DNA from: Kitasatospora terrestris | GTDB taxonomy: Bacteria; Actinomycetota; Actinomycetes; Streptomycetales; Streptomycetaceae | DNA length: 64,000 nt | Assembly: GCF_039542905.1 (NCBI RefSeq) | Contig: NZ_BAABIS010000001.1 | Span: 1,116,001-1,180,000 of the forward strand | Direction: 5' to 3' | Shown here: piece by piece, positions 8,858-18,147 of the stretch | How positions within the stretch are numbered: the stretch's first letter is position 1 | Layout: every line of letters begins with the position of its first letter | The notes under the pieces: model-generated | What the model was told of the DNA's origin: nothing | Seen by the model: the letters and a program-made list of their open reading frames with translations, nothing else | The model's database searches: none | Translations under genes and position numbers: made by a program

Positions 8858-9287
8858 CCGCACCGCAGCACAGCCGCATGTCCCGTGAAGGGCCGAACGG
8901 TGGGTCCGGAACCGTTCCGGTGTCTGCGCCGGTCGGGCAGGTCCGGGCCCGGGTTGCCGCGCGTTCCCACCCGCGGACGCCCGGAGGGGGACGCGGGATG
9001 TGGGGTTCTCGTCCGCACGGACAAGTCCGGCTCTCCGTGGGCAGGCTGCCGGCCGCGCGCTCACGTCGTACTGCTGCCGATCTCCCGGGCCGAGCTCGAC
9101 GGGGTGCCCCGGCACGGGCTGTACTGCCCGGGCGGCCGACGGGGCGAGTGGACGTCAACCGGCTCGGCCGGGGACGCCCCGCGGTCCCACCGGGGGCCGC
9201 GGAGACCGTATCGTTCGACCAGCCGGACCGGGAGAGCCCGGAGACCGGTCAGCTACTGGGCGGAGAACGCCCGAGGAGGAGACATCC
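8858..9287. other. Intergenic region, 430 bp, possible SUFU-like remnant
   Basis: No intact gene. On the plus strand near 9060-9130 a short frame reads VVLLPISRAELDGVPRHG, resembling the LVPITRAEIAFIEAEGADAL stretch of the SUFU-domain gene that follows. It could be the end of a decayed paralogue, but the match is short and the rest of the frame is compositional noise. Confidence 0.25.
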
Positions 9288-9851
9288 ATGTCCAGCGAGG
9301 CCGGGGACAAGTTCCTTGACCACGTCGAGGAGTACCTCGGCCCCCAGGCCGGCGAAATGCCCGCCGACGCCTTCGGCACCGACCGGGGATTCACCGTCAG
9401 CCTGCACAACTCCGCCGACGGCGAGCTGGTGTCGGCCGTGACCAACGGGCTGCGCTTCCGGTCGGAGGTCGCCTCGCCGCTGCCGCAGGAACTGGTGGTG
9501 ACGCTCTACGCGGACCAGGAGGACGAGGCCCTGCACCTGGCCGGCAGCGCCGCCGAGCTGGCGATCTCGGTCGGCGAGGGCATGGAGTTCGACGAGGTGA
9601 TCCCCTCCGAGGAGCCCCTCGTCCCGGACACCGAGATCTACGGCGTGATCGCGACCTCCCACCCGTACATCGAGGAGGACGACTTCGAGAACATGCCCGA
9701 CGAGGACGGGAAGCCCACCCTGATGATCCTCACCCTCGTCCCGATCACCCGCGCGGAGATCGCTTTCATCGAGGCCGAGGGCGCCGACGCCCTGTACGAG
9801 CGCTGGGAGTCGGAGGAGACCGACCTGCTCGACATCCACCGCGAGGGCTGA
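9288..9851 (+). CDS. Suppressor-of-fused (SUFU) domain protein
   Basis: Start ATG 9288 with an excellent GAGGAGGAGA (9273-9282). A 187-residue acidic cytoplasmic protein: MSSEAGDKFLDHVEEYLG at the start, a core with LPQELVVTLYADQEDEALHL, and the SUFU-type end TLVPITRAEIAFIEAEGADA followed by YERW. Bacterial SUFU-domain proteins are widespread; many act as immunity or antitoxin-like partners in polymorphic toxin loci. No toxin gene is adjacent here, so that role is only a possibility. Length agrees with single-domain members of the family. Confidence 0.75.
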   Translation: MSSEAGDKFLDHVEEYLGPQAGEMPADAFGTDRGFTVSLHNSADGELVSAVTNGLRFRSEVASPLPQELVVTLYADQEDEALHLAGSAAELAISVGEGMEFDEVIPSEEPLVPDTEIYGVIATSHPYIEEDDFENMPDEDGKPTLMILTLVPITRAEIAFIEAEGADALYERWESEETDLLDIHREG

Positions 9852-10026
9852 CGGCGGCGTTCCCGGCGGGGGCACCCATCCGGGCCGGGCTGGATGCGCC
9901 GAGGCAGGGGCGGAGACCGCGCAACGCGCCTCCGCCCACCTCCCCGCCCGCTGCCGCCGACGGGTCGGCGGCCGCGTCCGCGCCGGGCACTCCACCAGCG
10001 TTCCGCTGTCCGGCCCGGTGCCGGGC

Positions 10027-10368
10027 TCACCACACGGTGAACAGGAGTCCGGCCAGGACCGAGGCCGCGTTGGCGGTCACCGCGGTGGTGAGGGCCGGGG
10101 CCGGGGCCACCCGCGCGGGCCGGACGAGCGCCCGGACCAGCAGGGCCTCGACCACGCAGACCGCGGCCTCGGCAAGGGTGAAGGCCGTCCAGTAGGCTGC
10201 GGGCGCCCCGGCCGTGAAACGGCTGAGGAACCACCACAGCGGCGGGTGCGTCGCACAGTTGACCGCCGTCGCGGCCGCCACGGCGCGCCCGGTGGGCACC
10301 CGTCCGAGGGCGGTGAGCGCGGCGGTGTACAGCGGCAGTTCGACGAGCAGGGTGAGGGCGAAGGCCAT
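10027..10368 (-). CDS. Small integral membrane protein (113 aa)
   Basis: From ATG 10368 (MAFALTLLVELPLYTAALTA) the protein has about four hydrophobic segments, with NCATHPPLWWFLSRF between the second and third, and ends in ASVLAGLLFTVW. A GTG four codons upstream is an equally possible start. Family not recognised. It is divergent from the 10419 membrane-protein gene, separated by only 50 bp, and may be co-regulated with it. Confidence 0.6.
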   Translation of the reverse strand: MAFALTLLVELPLYTAALTALGRVPTGRAVAAATAVNCATHPPLWWFLSRFTAGAPAAYWTAFTLAEAAVCVVEALLVRALVRPARVAPAPALTTAVTANAASVLAGLLFTVW

Positions 10369-10418
10369 CGGGTACGGCACGGTGGGAATCGTGCCATGGG
10401 GGACGGCGGAGGCGGGAC

Positions 10419-11408
10419 GTGGCGACAGCTGCGGTGGGGGTCCGGCGGGCGGCGGACGGCGCCGTACCGCCGGCGGGGTTCGTCCTGGCGGCCGGGCTGG
10501 CGCTGGTCGCAGCGCTGCGGGCACCGGCGGGTCTGGCGGTGCTGGGCCTGGCCACGTTCGGCATCCTGCACAACGTGCTGGAACTGCGGTACGTCTCGGG
10601 CCGGTTCGAGCGGATCCTGACCGGCCGGTTCCTGGCCCTGCTGCTCGGGCTGATCAGTGGGATCGTCGTCTGCCGGCTGCTCCCGCCCGGAGCGGGGCCG
10701 CGAGCCGCCGAGATCCTGCTCTGCTACGGGGTGCTGGCCGCGGCCTGCCTGCACGCGCTGCGCCGGCGGCCGGTGCTGCTCGGTGCCGCGCTGGTCGTCG
10801 TGCTGGCCGCCTCGGCGGCCTCGCTGTCGTTTCCCGAGTACCACTTCGTGGTGCTGACCCATCTGCACAACCTGGTCCCGCTGCTCTTCCTCTGGGAGTG
10901 GTCGCGCACGCTGCCGCGTGGCCGGGCCGTATTCCTGGCGGTGCAGTGCGGCTGGGTGCTGGCGGTTCCGGCGCTGCTGCTCTGCGGCGTACTGGACGGC
11001 TGGATGGCCCCCGGCACGACGGCGACCGACCGGCTGGCCGGTGCCTACACGCCGCCCGCGTGGCTGCACACCTCGGCGGGGCTGCGCTTCGTCGCGGTGT
11101 TCGCCTTCCTGCAGACCATGCACTACGTGGTGTGGGTCTGGTTCCTGCCGCGCTACGCGCCGGAGGCGTCCGCCGCCTTCGAGCGGCGGGTGCCACTGCT
11201 GCGGGGTCCCCGGGCCTGGCTGCTCGGCGCGGCAGCCGGTGCCGCGCTCGCCGTGCTGTTCGCGAGCGACTACGCGCAGGGCAAGGCCCTGTACGCCGCC
11301 CTGGCGAGCTACCACGCCTACCTCGAATTCCCCGTCCTGCTGCTGCTCGTCCTGGGGATGGCCCCGGGCGGCGGACCTGCCGAAAGGAAATCCCGTGCTG
11401 CTCGCTGA
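10419..11408 (+). CDS. Polytopic membrane protein with conserved-looking membrane histidines
   Basis: GTG 10419 with GGAGGCGGG upstream. 329 residues with eight or so membrane segments. Histidines fall inside or at the ends of the segments: GILHNVLELRYVSGRF, LTHLHNLVPLLFLWEW, LQTMHYVVWVWFLPR and SYHAYLEFPVLLLL. Such spaced His residues recall membrane metalloenzymes (for example the Brp/Blh carotene-cleaving group), but I cannot assign the family. The following gene overlaps its 3' end by 14 bp, so the two are translated together. Confidence 0.65.
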   Translation: MATAAVGVRRAADGAVPPAGFVLAAGLALVAALRAPAGLAVLGLATFGILHNVLELRYVSGRFERILTGRFLALLLGLISGIVVCRLLPPGAGPRAAEILLCYGVLAAACLHALRRRPVLLGAALVVVLAASAASLSFPEYHFVVLTHLHNLVPLLFLWEWSRTLPRGRAVFLAVQCGWVLAVPALLLCGVLDGWMAPGTTATDRLAGAYTPPAWLHTSAGLRFVAVFAFLQTMHYVVWVWFLPRYAPEASAAFERRVPLLRGPRAWLLGAAAGAALAVLFASDYAQGKALYAALASYHAYLEFPVLLLLVLGMAPGGGPAERKSRAAR

Positions 11409-11532
11409 CATCGCTCCCGCGCCCGGCCCCGACTCCGCCGCCGGCATTGCCGTGGCCGCCGTGGTCGGCCTGCTGGTGCTGGCCGGCGTGGTGACGCTGA
11501 TCCGGATGGCCCGGTCCCGCCGGAAGGACTGA
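11395..11532 (+). CDS. Single-span membrane miniprotein (45 aa)
   Basis: GTG 11395 preceded by GAAAGGAAA (11381-11389), overlapping the end of the upstream membrane-protein gene by 14 bp in another frame. The product starts VLLADIAPAPGPDSAAGIAV, has one strongly hydrophobic helix (VAAVVGLLVLAGVVTLI) and ends in a basic cytoplasmic tail (RMARSRRKD). Tight coupling suggests it is an accessory subunit of the upstream protein. No known family. Confidence 0.6.
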   Translation: MLLADIAPAPGPDSAAGIAVAAVVGLLVLAGVVTLIRMARSRRKD

Positions 11533-11783
11533 GCCCGTCTCGGAGCGCTCCTCGCGGCGGATCCCCCGGCCCGCGGAGGCGCGGGGGGTGGCGGCGGCTG
11601 GCGGGGTGACGAGGGTGCAGGCCACCGTGCCGTGGCTGAGCTTCGCCGGGCGAAGACGGTCGGCAGCACCGGTAACGGCGGACAGGGTCAGGAGCGCTCT
11701 GCCCAGGGCCCGGAGTACCGGCAGCAGCGCGGTCCCCACTCCCAGGCCGTTGACCTGCGGGAATGGAGAAGCCGGCCGGAGTA

Positions 11784-12986
11784 CTAACCGATCCGGTCGC
11801 GCCGGGCGACCAGGAAGGTGCGCTCCGACTCGTTCCTGGTGAGCCGAGCCGCGGCGTCGAGGGCCTGGGCCGCTTCCCGTGTTCGCCCGAGGCGGGCGAG
11901 GAGGTCCCCGCGGATCGCGTGGAACAGGTAGTAGTTCCCGAGGTCGAGGTCGTCGACCGCGCGAAGGGCCGCTGCCGGGCCGTGGACCTCGGCGAGGGCG
12001 ACCGCGCGGTGCAGGGCGACCACCGGGCCGGCGTCGAAGTGCGCGAGCTGGTCGTACAGCGCGAGGATCTGCGTCCAGTCGGTGACGGGGTCGGTGTGCA
12101 CGGCGTTGATCGCGGCCAGGATCTGGTAGCGGCCGGGCCGGTTGCGGCGCAGGCAGGAGCGGACGATCGCGCGGCCCTCGGCAACCAGGTCGGCGTTCCA
12201 GCGGGAGCGGTCCTGGTCGGCCAGGCGGACCAGGCCGCCGTCCCGGTCGGTGCGGGCGTCGCGGCGGGCCTCGGTCAGCAGCATCAGCGCGAGCAGCCCG
12301 GCCGCCTCCGGCTCGTCGGGCATGAGCTCGACCAGCAGCCGGGCCAGCCGGATCGCCTCGGCGCACAGGTCGGCGCGGGCGAGATCGGTGCCGGTGGTGG
12401 CGATGTAGCCCTCGTTGAAGATCAGGTAGAGCACCGCCAGCACCGCACCGAGCCGTTCCGGCAGATCGGCGTCCCTCGGCACCCGGTACGGGATCCCGGC
12501 GTCACGGATCTTCGCCTTCGCCCGGACGAGGCGCTGCGCCATGGTCGGCTCGGGCACGAGGAAGGCGCGGGCGATCTCGGGCGTGGTGAGCCCGCCGAGG
12601 AGTCGCAGGGTGAGCGCCACCTGCGCGGGGACGGCCAGGGCCGGGTGGCAGCAGGTGAACACCAGCCGGAGGCGGTCGTCGTGCACGGGGCCCTCCTCGA
12701 CGTGTTCGTCCGGACTGCGGAGGAGCTGGGCCTCGGCGTGCTTGCGGGTCCGTACCGCTTCGCGGCGCAGCTCGTCGATGGCGCGGTTGCGGGCGGTGGT
12801 GATGATCCAGCCGGCCGGGCTGGGCGGCATGCCGTCGACCGGCCAGCGCTGCACGGCGATGGTGAACGCCTCGGCGACGGCGTCCTCGGCCGTGCCGATG
12901 TCGCCGAGCCCGCGCACGAGTACGGCGACGGCTCTGCCGTACTCGGCGCGGAAGACGGCCGCGATCTGCTGCGGTGTGGGAGTCAA
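11784..12986 (-). CDS. ECF RNA polymerase sigma factor, ECF42-like, with C-terminal TPR extension
   Basis: About 400 residues from TTG 12986. Region 2 ([38 protein letters not shown]) is followed by region 4 with helix-turn-helix [21 protein letters not shown] ~200-residue helical extension ([43 protein letters not shown]) is the TPR-like domain of ECF42 sigma factors. These have no anti-sigma factor and are linked to DGPF/YCII proteins, exactly the arrangement here: the TTG start overlaps the TGA of the upstream YCII gene as TTGA. Function: transcription initiation at its own small regulon, probably controlled through the extension. Confidence 0.9.
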   Translation of the reverse strand: MTPTPQQIAAVFRAEYGRAVAVLVRGLGDIGTAEDAVAEAFTIAVQRWPVDGMPPSPAGWIITTARNRAIDELRREAVRTRKHAEAQLLRSPDEHVEEGPVHDDRLRLVFTCCHPALAVPAQVALTLRLLGGLTTPEIARAFLVPEPTMAQRLVRAKAKIRDAGIPYRVPRDADLPERLGAVLAVLYLIFNEGYIATTGTDLARADLCAEAIRLARLLVELMPDEPEAAGLLALMLLTEARRDARTDRDGGLVRLADQDRSRWNADLVAEGRAIVRSCLRRNRPGRYQILAAINAVHTDPVTDWTQILALYDQLAHFDAGPVVALHRAVALAEVHGPAAALRAVDDLDLGNYYLFHAIRGDLLARLGRTREAAQALDAAARLTRNESERTFLVARRDRIG

Positions 12987-13324
12987 TACGGTTCGACGTC
13001 CTGGAACGGGCGGACCTCGATCGGGAGCGTGGTCGCGGCGGCCGCCTTGCGGCCCCACTCCAGGGCGGCATCCAGGTCGGGTGCGGTGATCACCCAGATC
13101 CCGCCGACGAACTCCTTGCCCTCGACGTAGGGACCGTCGGTGAGCATGCCGTCGGCGCGCACCACCGTGGCCGTGCCGGGTTCGTGCAGGCCTCCGGTGA
13201 ACACCCACGAGCCGCTCTCACGGAGCTCCTCGTTCAGTCGGTGCAGGTCGGCCTCGATCTTCTCCATGGCCGCGGGCTCCGCCCGGCCTTCGGGCTGGTA
13301 GATCGAGAGCAGGTACTTCCCCAT
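12983..13324 (-). CDS. YCII-related (DGPF) protein, sigma-factor partner
   Basis: 113 residues, [20 protein letters not shown], with the family signature [19 protein letters not shown] (the DGPF motif reads DGPY) and the end [14 protein letters not shown] dimeric alpha-beta fold of the YCII superfamily is expected. It directly precedes and overlaps the ECF sigma gene, the characteristic ECF42 gene order, and is thought in that family to be a regulon member and possible regulator. Biochemical activity is unknown. Confidence 0.88.
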   Translation of the reverse strand: MGKYLLSIYQPEGRAEPAAMEKIEADLHRLNEELRESGSWVFTGGLHEPGTATVVRADGMLTDGPYVEGKEFVGGIWVITAPDLDAALEWGRKAAAATTLPIEVRPFQDVEPY

Positions 13325-13330
13325 GGCTGC

Positions 13331-13915
13331 CTACTTGCGGGAGTAGCGGGCGATGATCACGCCCTTGGTGGTGGTGACGCTGTCGGTGAGCTCGAACTCG
13401 GTCAGCGGCGCGGGGCCCTCGAACAGGCGCATGCCGGCGCCCAGGGTGAGCGGGTGGATCAGCAGCTGGTAGTTGTCGACCAGGCCCGCGGCGTGCAGCT
13501 CGCGGACCAGTGCGGTGCTGCCGACGATCATCAGGTCCTTGCCGTCCTCCGCCTTGAGCTCGGCGACCGTCTCGGCGGCGTCGCCCTTCAGCAGGACCGA
13601 GTTCTGCCAGGCGTCCGCGTTCTCCAGCGTCCGCGAGCAGACGTACTTGGTCGCCGCGTTCATGTGCGTGGTGAACGGGTTGCCGTCCTCGCGAGTGCTC
13701 CAGGCCGTGATGAAGTCCGTCCAGGTCCGGTGTCCGAACAGCATGTCCCCGGGCTTGGACATGCTCTTGCCCATCTCCCTACCCAGGACCTGGTCGTTGT
13801 ACCGGCCGCCCCAGCCCCCGTGGGTGAAGCCACCGCGGGTGTCCTCGTCCGGACGGCCGAGGCCCTGGACGACTCCGTCGAGAGTGACGGACAGCGTGGC
13901 GCTGACCTGGCGCAT
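13331..13915 (-). CDS. Dihydrofolate-reductase/RibD C-terminal-like reductase
   Basis: 194 residues starting MRQVSATLSVTLDGVVQGLG at ATG 13915. The N-terminal strand with SLDG-like SVTLDG, FGHRTWTDF, the central VGSTALVRELHAAGLVDNYQ and LIHPLTLGAGMRLFEG are typical of the stand-alone RibD_C/DHFR-like oxidoreductases (YyaP/YwjB type). It probably binds NADPH; substrate unknown. The gene ends 6 bp before the YCII gene, so the three form one operon. Such reductases are often controlled targets beside ECF41/42 sigma genes. Confidence 0.85.
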   Translation of the reverse strand: MRQVSATLSVTLDGVVQGLGRPDEDTRGGFTHGGWGGRYNDQVLGREMGKSMSKPGDMLFGHRTWTDFITAWSTREDGNPFTTHMNAATKYVCSRTLENADAWQNSVLLKGDAAETVAELKAEDGKDLMIVGSTALVRELHAAGLVDNYQLLIHPLTLGAGMRLFEGPAPLTEFELTDSVTTTKGVIIARYSRK

Positions 13916-14272
13916 GACGTGCTCCTCGCTCCTGCGGACCGCTCTTCCGCGGCCCGCTTCACCCCCTGTACGAAGAGCCACCCGCGGAATCGACACCCGG
14001 CCCGAAAATTCTTCCCCGCGAGATCACCACGACCGGGAGCACCCCGCAACCGGAGCGGACGGCGCGCCTTGAGATCCACCAGCCGTGCCGCGCATCCGCG
14101 ACACCGGGACGTCACGTCGTGCGCCGCCGACGAGGGTGGGGCGGCGGCGGAGGCGCCCCGTCGTACCGGGGTATGACGGCAGAGTCGGCTCCAGAGTGTG
14201 ACGACCGGTCGCAGGGTTCCCGGGCAGGGTGAGGAGTGTCCGCCGTACACACCGATCCGGGAGATGTCGACC
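13916..14272. other. Divergent intergenic region, 357 bp
   Basis: Holds the promoters of the reductase-YCII-sigma operon (minus) and of the small membrane gene (plus). No repeat, operator or remnant was recognised. Confidence 0.4.
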
Positions 14273-14713
14273 ATGTCCGCGATCCTTCGCCACCTTCGTT
14301 CCGTCGCCGCCGACGGCGTCCGCACCGGCCTCGCCCTGCCGCTCGGGCTCGTCCGGGCCCTGCGGGGTGGGGCGGGACCGGGCGGCAGGGCGGACTGGAC
14401 CGCCGGGCGGGCGGTGGCACGGAGCGTGGTCGGCCTCCCGGTGGACGTCCTGGCGTTCGCGCTGTTCGCGTACGCAGGGTTCAACACCGTCCGCAACGTC
14501 GGGTACCCGCTGTGGTACCTGCACACCGACTACCACGACGCCTGGGGCGGCCCCATAATGGCCGGAGTCTGGACGGTCCACGCACTCGGCTGGGCGGCCT
14601 GCCTGTACGTGCTGGCGCGCTGGCCCATGCGCTGGATCCTCCGCGGCCAGCGAGCCCTGGACGCCCGACTGGCCCGCCCCCGGCCGGTCCCCGAGCGCGC
14701 CGGTACCGTCTGA
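14273..14713 (+). CDS. Putative membrane protein (146 aa)
   Basis: ATG 14273 is preferred because GGGAG (14259-14263) is correctly spaced; an ATG three codons upstream would sit on it. Two hydrophobic segments (VVGLPVDVLAFALFAYAGF and MAGVWTVHALGWAACLYVLA) flank the loop YPLWYLHTDYHDAWGG. Basic N- and C-termini suggest both ends are cytoplasmic. Family not recognised. Its 3' end overlaps the remnant described next. Confidence 0.55.
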   Translation: MSAILRHLRSVAADGVRTGLALPLGLVRALRGGAGPGGRADWTAGRAVARSVVGLPVDVLAFALFAYAGFNTVRNVGYPLWYLHTDYHDAWGGPIMAGVWTVHALGWAACLYVLARWPMRWILRGQRALDARLARPRPVPERAGTV

Positions 14714-14864
14714 CGGTGCTCCTCTCTGGCGGCCAAGTGGTCCGATCGCCGTCGACCTGGACGTCCGGGGCGTGCACATCCTGCGGCTGGCGGTCGAGGA
14801 CGCCAACAACCGGACCTCCTGCGACCACACCTCCCGGGCCCAGGCCCGCATCGCGGTCGGCTGA
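14703..14864 (+). pseudogene. Remnant of an NPCBM-domain protein (C-terminus only)
   Basis: In one frame to the TGA at 14862-14864 the sequence reads DGAPLWRPSGPIAVDLDV, then RGVHILRLAVEDANN and DHTSRAQARIAVG. This follows the end of an NPCBM/NEW2 domain, the carbohydrate-binding module often fused to glycoside hydrolases or proteases (usual pattern: gpv-VDVxGxxxLRLxVxD...DHADWAxARL). Only about 50 residues remain and there is no start or upstream domain, so this is a relic of a deleted larger gene. Confidence 0.55.
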
Positions 14865-15353
14865 AGGCCCCCTCCAGGACCCCACCCGACGCGGGCGCCG
14901 GCGCGCCGAGCGTGCGCGTCCGCCTTCACGGACTCCGCGGGGCGCGCCCAGCGAAAGTCCCTGCGCTGCCCGCCGCCGGGCCAGGCGGTCCAGCGGGGCT
15001 ACGTCCTCCAGCGGCTGACTTCCCGTCACTGCACGCTTCACGCCTCCGCAGGCAGGCTGGCAGAGTACGGCCATTGGCATGTTCTCGCCGAATCCGGCTC
15101 CTGTTGACGATCCGTCACCTCCGCTACCGTTCTGCCGCTGGGCAGCCACCGCCGCCCCGCACCCCCACGACTGTGGCAACCCCCGGCCACTGCGCCCGTT
15201 CACCTCGATCCGGTGGCACCCGGGCACAGGCGGCCTGTCACGGTCCGCTCTGCACGTGCGCGTGTTTCCCGTTCCCGGGCCGGCACCGAATCCAGGGCGA
15301 CTCATGAGGCCGTTCCTGCGTGCCGTCCCCCATCCCCCAGGGAGGGCCGCCAG
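14865..15353. other. Intergenic region with candidate promoter for the M4 protease
   Basis: 489 bp without a gene. TTGACG (15104-15109) followed after 15 bp by TACCGT (15125-15130) is a weak vegetative-type promoter candidate about 225 bp before the start codon. GGAGG at 15341-15345 is the ribosome binding site that fixes the TTG start at 15354. Confidence 0.35.
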
Positions 15354-17711
15354 TTGCACACCCAGGCCAGAAAAGCCCGACGCCACAGCACAATCCGCTC
15401 CGGCCCAGCGGTGCTCGCCGCCGCCGGACTCGTGATCGCCGGTCTGACCGCCGCCGGCACGGCTGCCGTGGCAGCGCCGCCGCCCGCACCGGAGTCCTCC
15501 CAGCAACTGGCCGTCCAGGGCGCCGACTCGCTGGTGGCCGCCCGTCCGGCCTTCCTGCTCGCCGGCCCCCAGGAGCAGTTCGTCCGGGGTCAGGTCGTCT
15601 CCTCGGGCGGGACGCAGTACGTGCCCTACGAGCGCACGTACTCGGGCGTGCCGGTGGTCGGCGGCGACTTCGTCGTGGTGACCGACGGCGCCGGGCACGT
15701 CACGTACAACTCGGTCGCCCAGCAGCACGCGATCGGCACGCTGTCGACCAGCCCCAGCCTGAGCCCCGCCCAGGCCGAGAAGGTGGCGTCGGCGCAGCTG
15801 AAGTCGGTGTCCGAGGTCGAGGGCACCCGGCTGGTGGTGTACGCGCTGGGTGACGCTCCGGCCGTCCTGGCCTGGGAGTCCACGGTGAAGGGCGTCGGCG
15901 ACGACGGTTACAGCCGGCTGAGCGTGGACGTCGACGCCCGCACCGGCACCGTGCTGCACACCCAGGAGCACGTCCTGCACGGCACCGGCACCGGCGCCTG
16001 GAACGGCCCCGCGCCGCTCACCCTCAACACCACGTCCTCCGGCGGCAAGTTCACGATGAGCCCCACCAACATCACGAACATGCCGTGCCAGGACGCCGCG
16101 AACAACACGACGTTCAGCAAGACCACCGACACCTGGGGCAACGGCGACGCCACCAGCAAGGAGACCGGCTGCGTCGACGCCGAGTACGTGGCGCAGGGCG
16201 AGTTCCGGATGCTCTCGCAGTGGCTGGGCCGCAACGGCATGGACGGCAGCGGCGGCGCCTGGCCGATCCGGGTGGGCCTGGCCGACGTCAACGCCTACTA
16301 CGACGGCACTCAGGTCCAGGTCGGGCACAACAATGCCAACCAGTGGATCAGCGCGGTCGACGTCCTCGCCCACGAGATGGGCCACGGCATCGACGACCAC
16401 ACCCCCGGCGGCATCTCCGGCGGCGGCACCCAGGAGTTCATCGCCGACGTGTACGGCGCGTCGACCGAGTTCTTCATGAACGAGCCCTCGCCGTACGCCG
16501 TGCCGGACTTCCTGGTCGGCAACCAGGTCAACCTGGTGGGCACCGGCCCGATCCGCAACATGTACAACCCGTCGCTGATCAAGAGCAACCCGAACTGCTA
16601 CTCCAGCAGCATCCCGAGCACCGAGGTGCACGCCGCGGCCGGCCCCGGCAACCACTGGTTCTACCTGCTCGCGCAGGGCTCCAACCCGCCGGGCGGTCCG
16701 ACCAGCCCCACCTGCAACGGTTCCACCGTCACCGGCGGCGTCGGGGTTCAGAACGCGCTCAAGATCGTGTACAACGCCCAGCTCATGAAGACCAGCTCCA
16801 GCTCGTACCTGAAGTACCGCACCTGGACGCTGCAGGCGGCCAAGACCCTCGACCCGTCCTGCGGCCAGTTCAACACCGTCAAGGCTGCCTGGGACGCCGT
16901 CAGCGTCCCCGCCCAGTCGGGCGACCCGACCTGCGCGGCCACCGGCAACGACTTCTCGATGGCGGTCTCGCCGAGCGCCGGTTCGGTCAACCCCGGCAGC
17001 TCGCTGACCGCCACCGTGTCCACCACGCTCACCAACGGCTCGGCGCAGACCGTGAACCTGTCCGCCTCGGGCCTGCCCGCGGGCGCCACCGCGTCGTTCA
17101 ACCCGGCCTCCGTCTCGACCGGGGGCACCTCCCAGCTGACCGTCAACACGGCTGCCTCGACGCCGCCCGGCACCTACCCGGTCACCATCACCGGCACCGG
17201 GACGTCGACCAGCCACACGGCCACCTTCTCGCTGACCGTCAACGGCACCTCCACCTGCACCCCGGCCCAACTGCTCGGCAACGCGGGCTTCGAGACCGGC
17301 TCCGCCGCCCCGTGGACCACCACCAGCGGCGTGGTCGACAACAGCGCCTCGCAGGCCGCCCACAGCGGCTCCTGGAAGGCCTGGATGAACGGCTACGGCT
17401 CGGCCCACACCGACTCGGCCAGCCAGACCGTCTCGATCCCGGCCGGCTGCAAGGCGACCCTGAGCTACTGGCTGCACATCGACACCGCCGAGACCACCAC
17501 CACGACCCAGTACGACAAGCTGACCGTGACCGTCAACGGCACCACGGTGGCCTCGTACTCCAACCTCAACAAGAACACCGGCTACGCCCAGAAGACGGTC
17601 GACCTGTCGGCCTACGCGGGCCAGACGATCACCCTGAAGTTCAACGGCGTGGAGGACTCCTCCCTCCAGACCAGCTTCGTGATCGACGACACCGCGATCC
17701 AGACCAGCTGA
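15354..17711 (+). CDS. Secreted M4 (thermolysin-family) metallopeptidase with C-terminal Ig-like and CBM-like domains
   Basis: TTG 15354 chosen for its GGAGG eight bases upstream; the frame is open further up but without signal-like sequence. 785 residues: signal peptide (GPAVLAAAGLVIAGLTAAGT, cut near AVAA), FTP/PepSY propeptide, then the catalytic domain with zinc site H340-E-M-G-H344 and E361 (QEFIADVYG), and the active-site His in VHAAAGPGNHWFYLL. After about residue 540 come an Ig-like domain (MAVSPSAGSVNPGSSLTATV) and a terminal jelly-roll module (GNAGFETGSAAPWTTTSG). Expected role: extracellular neutral protease with substrate- or wall-binding tail. All catalytic residues are present. 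The long opposite-strand frame is a GC artefact. Confidence 0.93.
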   Translation: MHTQARKARRHSTIRSGPAVLAAAGLVIAGLTAAGTAAVAAPPPAPESSQQLAVQGADSLVAARPAFLLAGPQEQFVRGQVVSSGGTQYVPYERTYSGVPVVGGDFVVVTDGAGHVTYNSVAQQHAIGTLSTSPSLSPAQAEKVASAQLKSVSEVEGTRLVVYALGDAPAVLAWESTVKGVGDDGYSRLSVDVDARTGTVLHTQEHVLHGTGTGAWNGPAPLTLNTTSSGGKFTMSPTNITNMPCQDAANNTTFSKTTDTWGNGDATSKETGCVDAEYVAQGEFRMLSQWLGRNGMDGSGGAWPIRVGLADVNAYYDGTQVQVGHNNANQWISAVDVLAHEMGHGIDDHTPGGISGGGTQEFIADVYGASTEFFMNEPSPYAVPDFLVGNQVNLVGTGPIRNMYNPSLIKSNPNCYSSSIPSTEVHAAAGPGNHWFYLLAQGSNPPGGPTSPTCNGSTVTGGVGVQNALKIVYNAQLMKTSSSSYLKYRTWTLQAAKTLDPSCGQFNTVKAAWDAVSVPAQSGDPTCAATGNDFSMAVSPSAGSVNPGSSLTATVSTTLTNGSAQTVNLSASGLPAGATASFNPASVSTGGTSQLTVNTAASTPPGTYPVTITGTGTSTSHTATFSLTVNGTSTCTPAQLLGNAGFETGSAAPWTTTSGVVDNSASQAAHSGSWKAWMNGYGSAHTDSASQTVSIPAGCKATLSYWLHIDTAETTTTTQYDKLTVTVNGTTVASYSNLNKNTGYAQKTVDLSAYAGQTITLKFNGVEDSSLQTSFVIDDTAIQTS

Positions 17712-17727
17712 ACCTGAACGGATAGGA

Positions 17728-17765
17728 CTCGAGGGCCTGGCGGCCGTGGCCGCAAGGCCCTCGAG
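17728..17765. terminator. Terminator of the M4 protease gene
   Basis: CTCGAGGGCCT (17728-17738) is perfectly repeated inverted as AGGCCCTCGAG (17755-17765), 17 bp after the stop codon. Confidence 0.8.
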
Positions 17766-18147
17766 CAGTCGGGGAACCCCTGGCTCCGGCAGTCGACGCC
17801 CGCGCCCCGGCGCAGCGCAGCGCGCCCGGCGTGGTGCCGCGCCTGCGGCGCACGAGCGGCCCCGCGGATCACATGAGGTGGCCGCCATTCGGCTACGGTC
17901 CTACCTGACCGTACGCTCCGCAGACCTGACCCGGAGCCGGGCAGAAGCCCGCGACCATCATCGGGAGGTTGCCCGGTCACCGGTTGCGGACCCGGCCGAC
18001 TGCCCGCGCCGGGCCTTCACGGCACGTCCCGAACGAGCGGCTGACTGCCCCCCGGGTCTTGTGGCCCCAGGTGATCAGCAGGGTTTCTCCGGCGAGGGCC
18101 GGAATCACGGTTGCCGCGGCCCGTCCGAGCCGCGATGATCTCCGCCC
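17766..18147. other. Intergenic region, about 380 bp
   Basis: Nothing recognised apart from the presumed promoter of the following gene; no clear Shine-Dalgarno precedes its GTG. Confidence 0.4.

Noticed and set aside
14481..17888. Very long open frame on the minus strand opposite the M4 protease
   Set aside because: Gly/Arg/Val-rich low-complexity translation caused by high GC at third positions; the plus strand encodes a complete protease with signal peptide and catalytic motifs.
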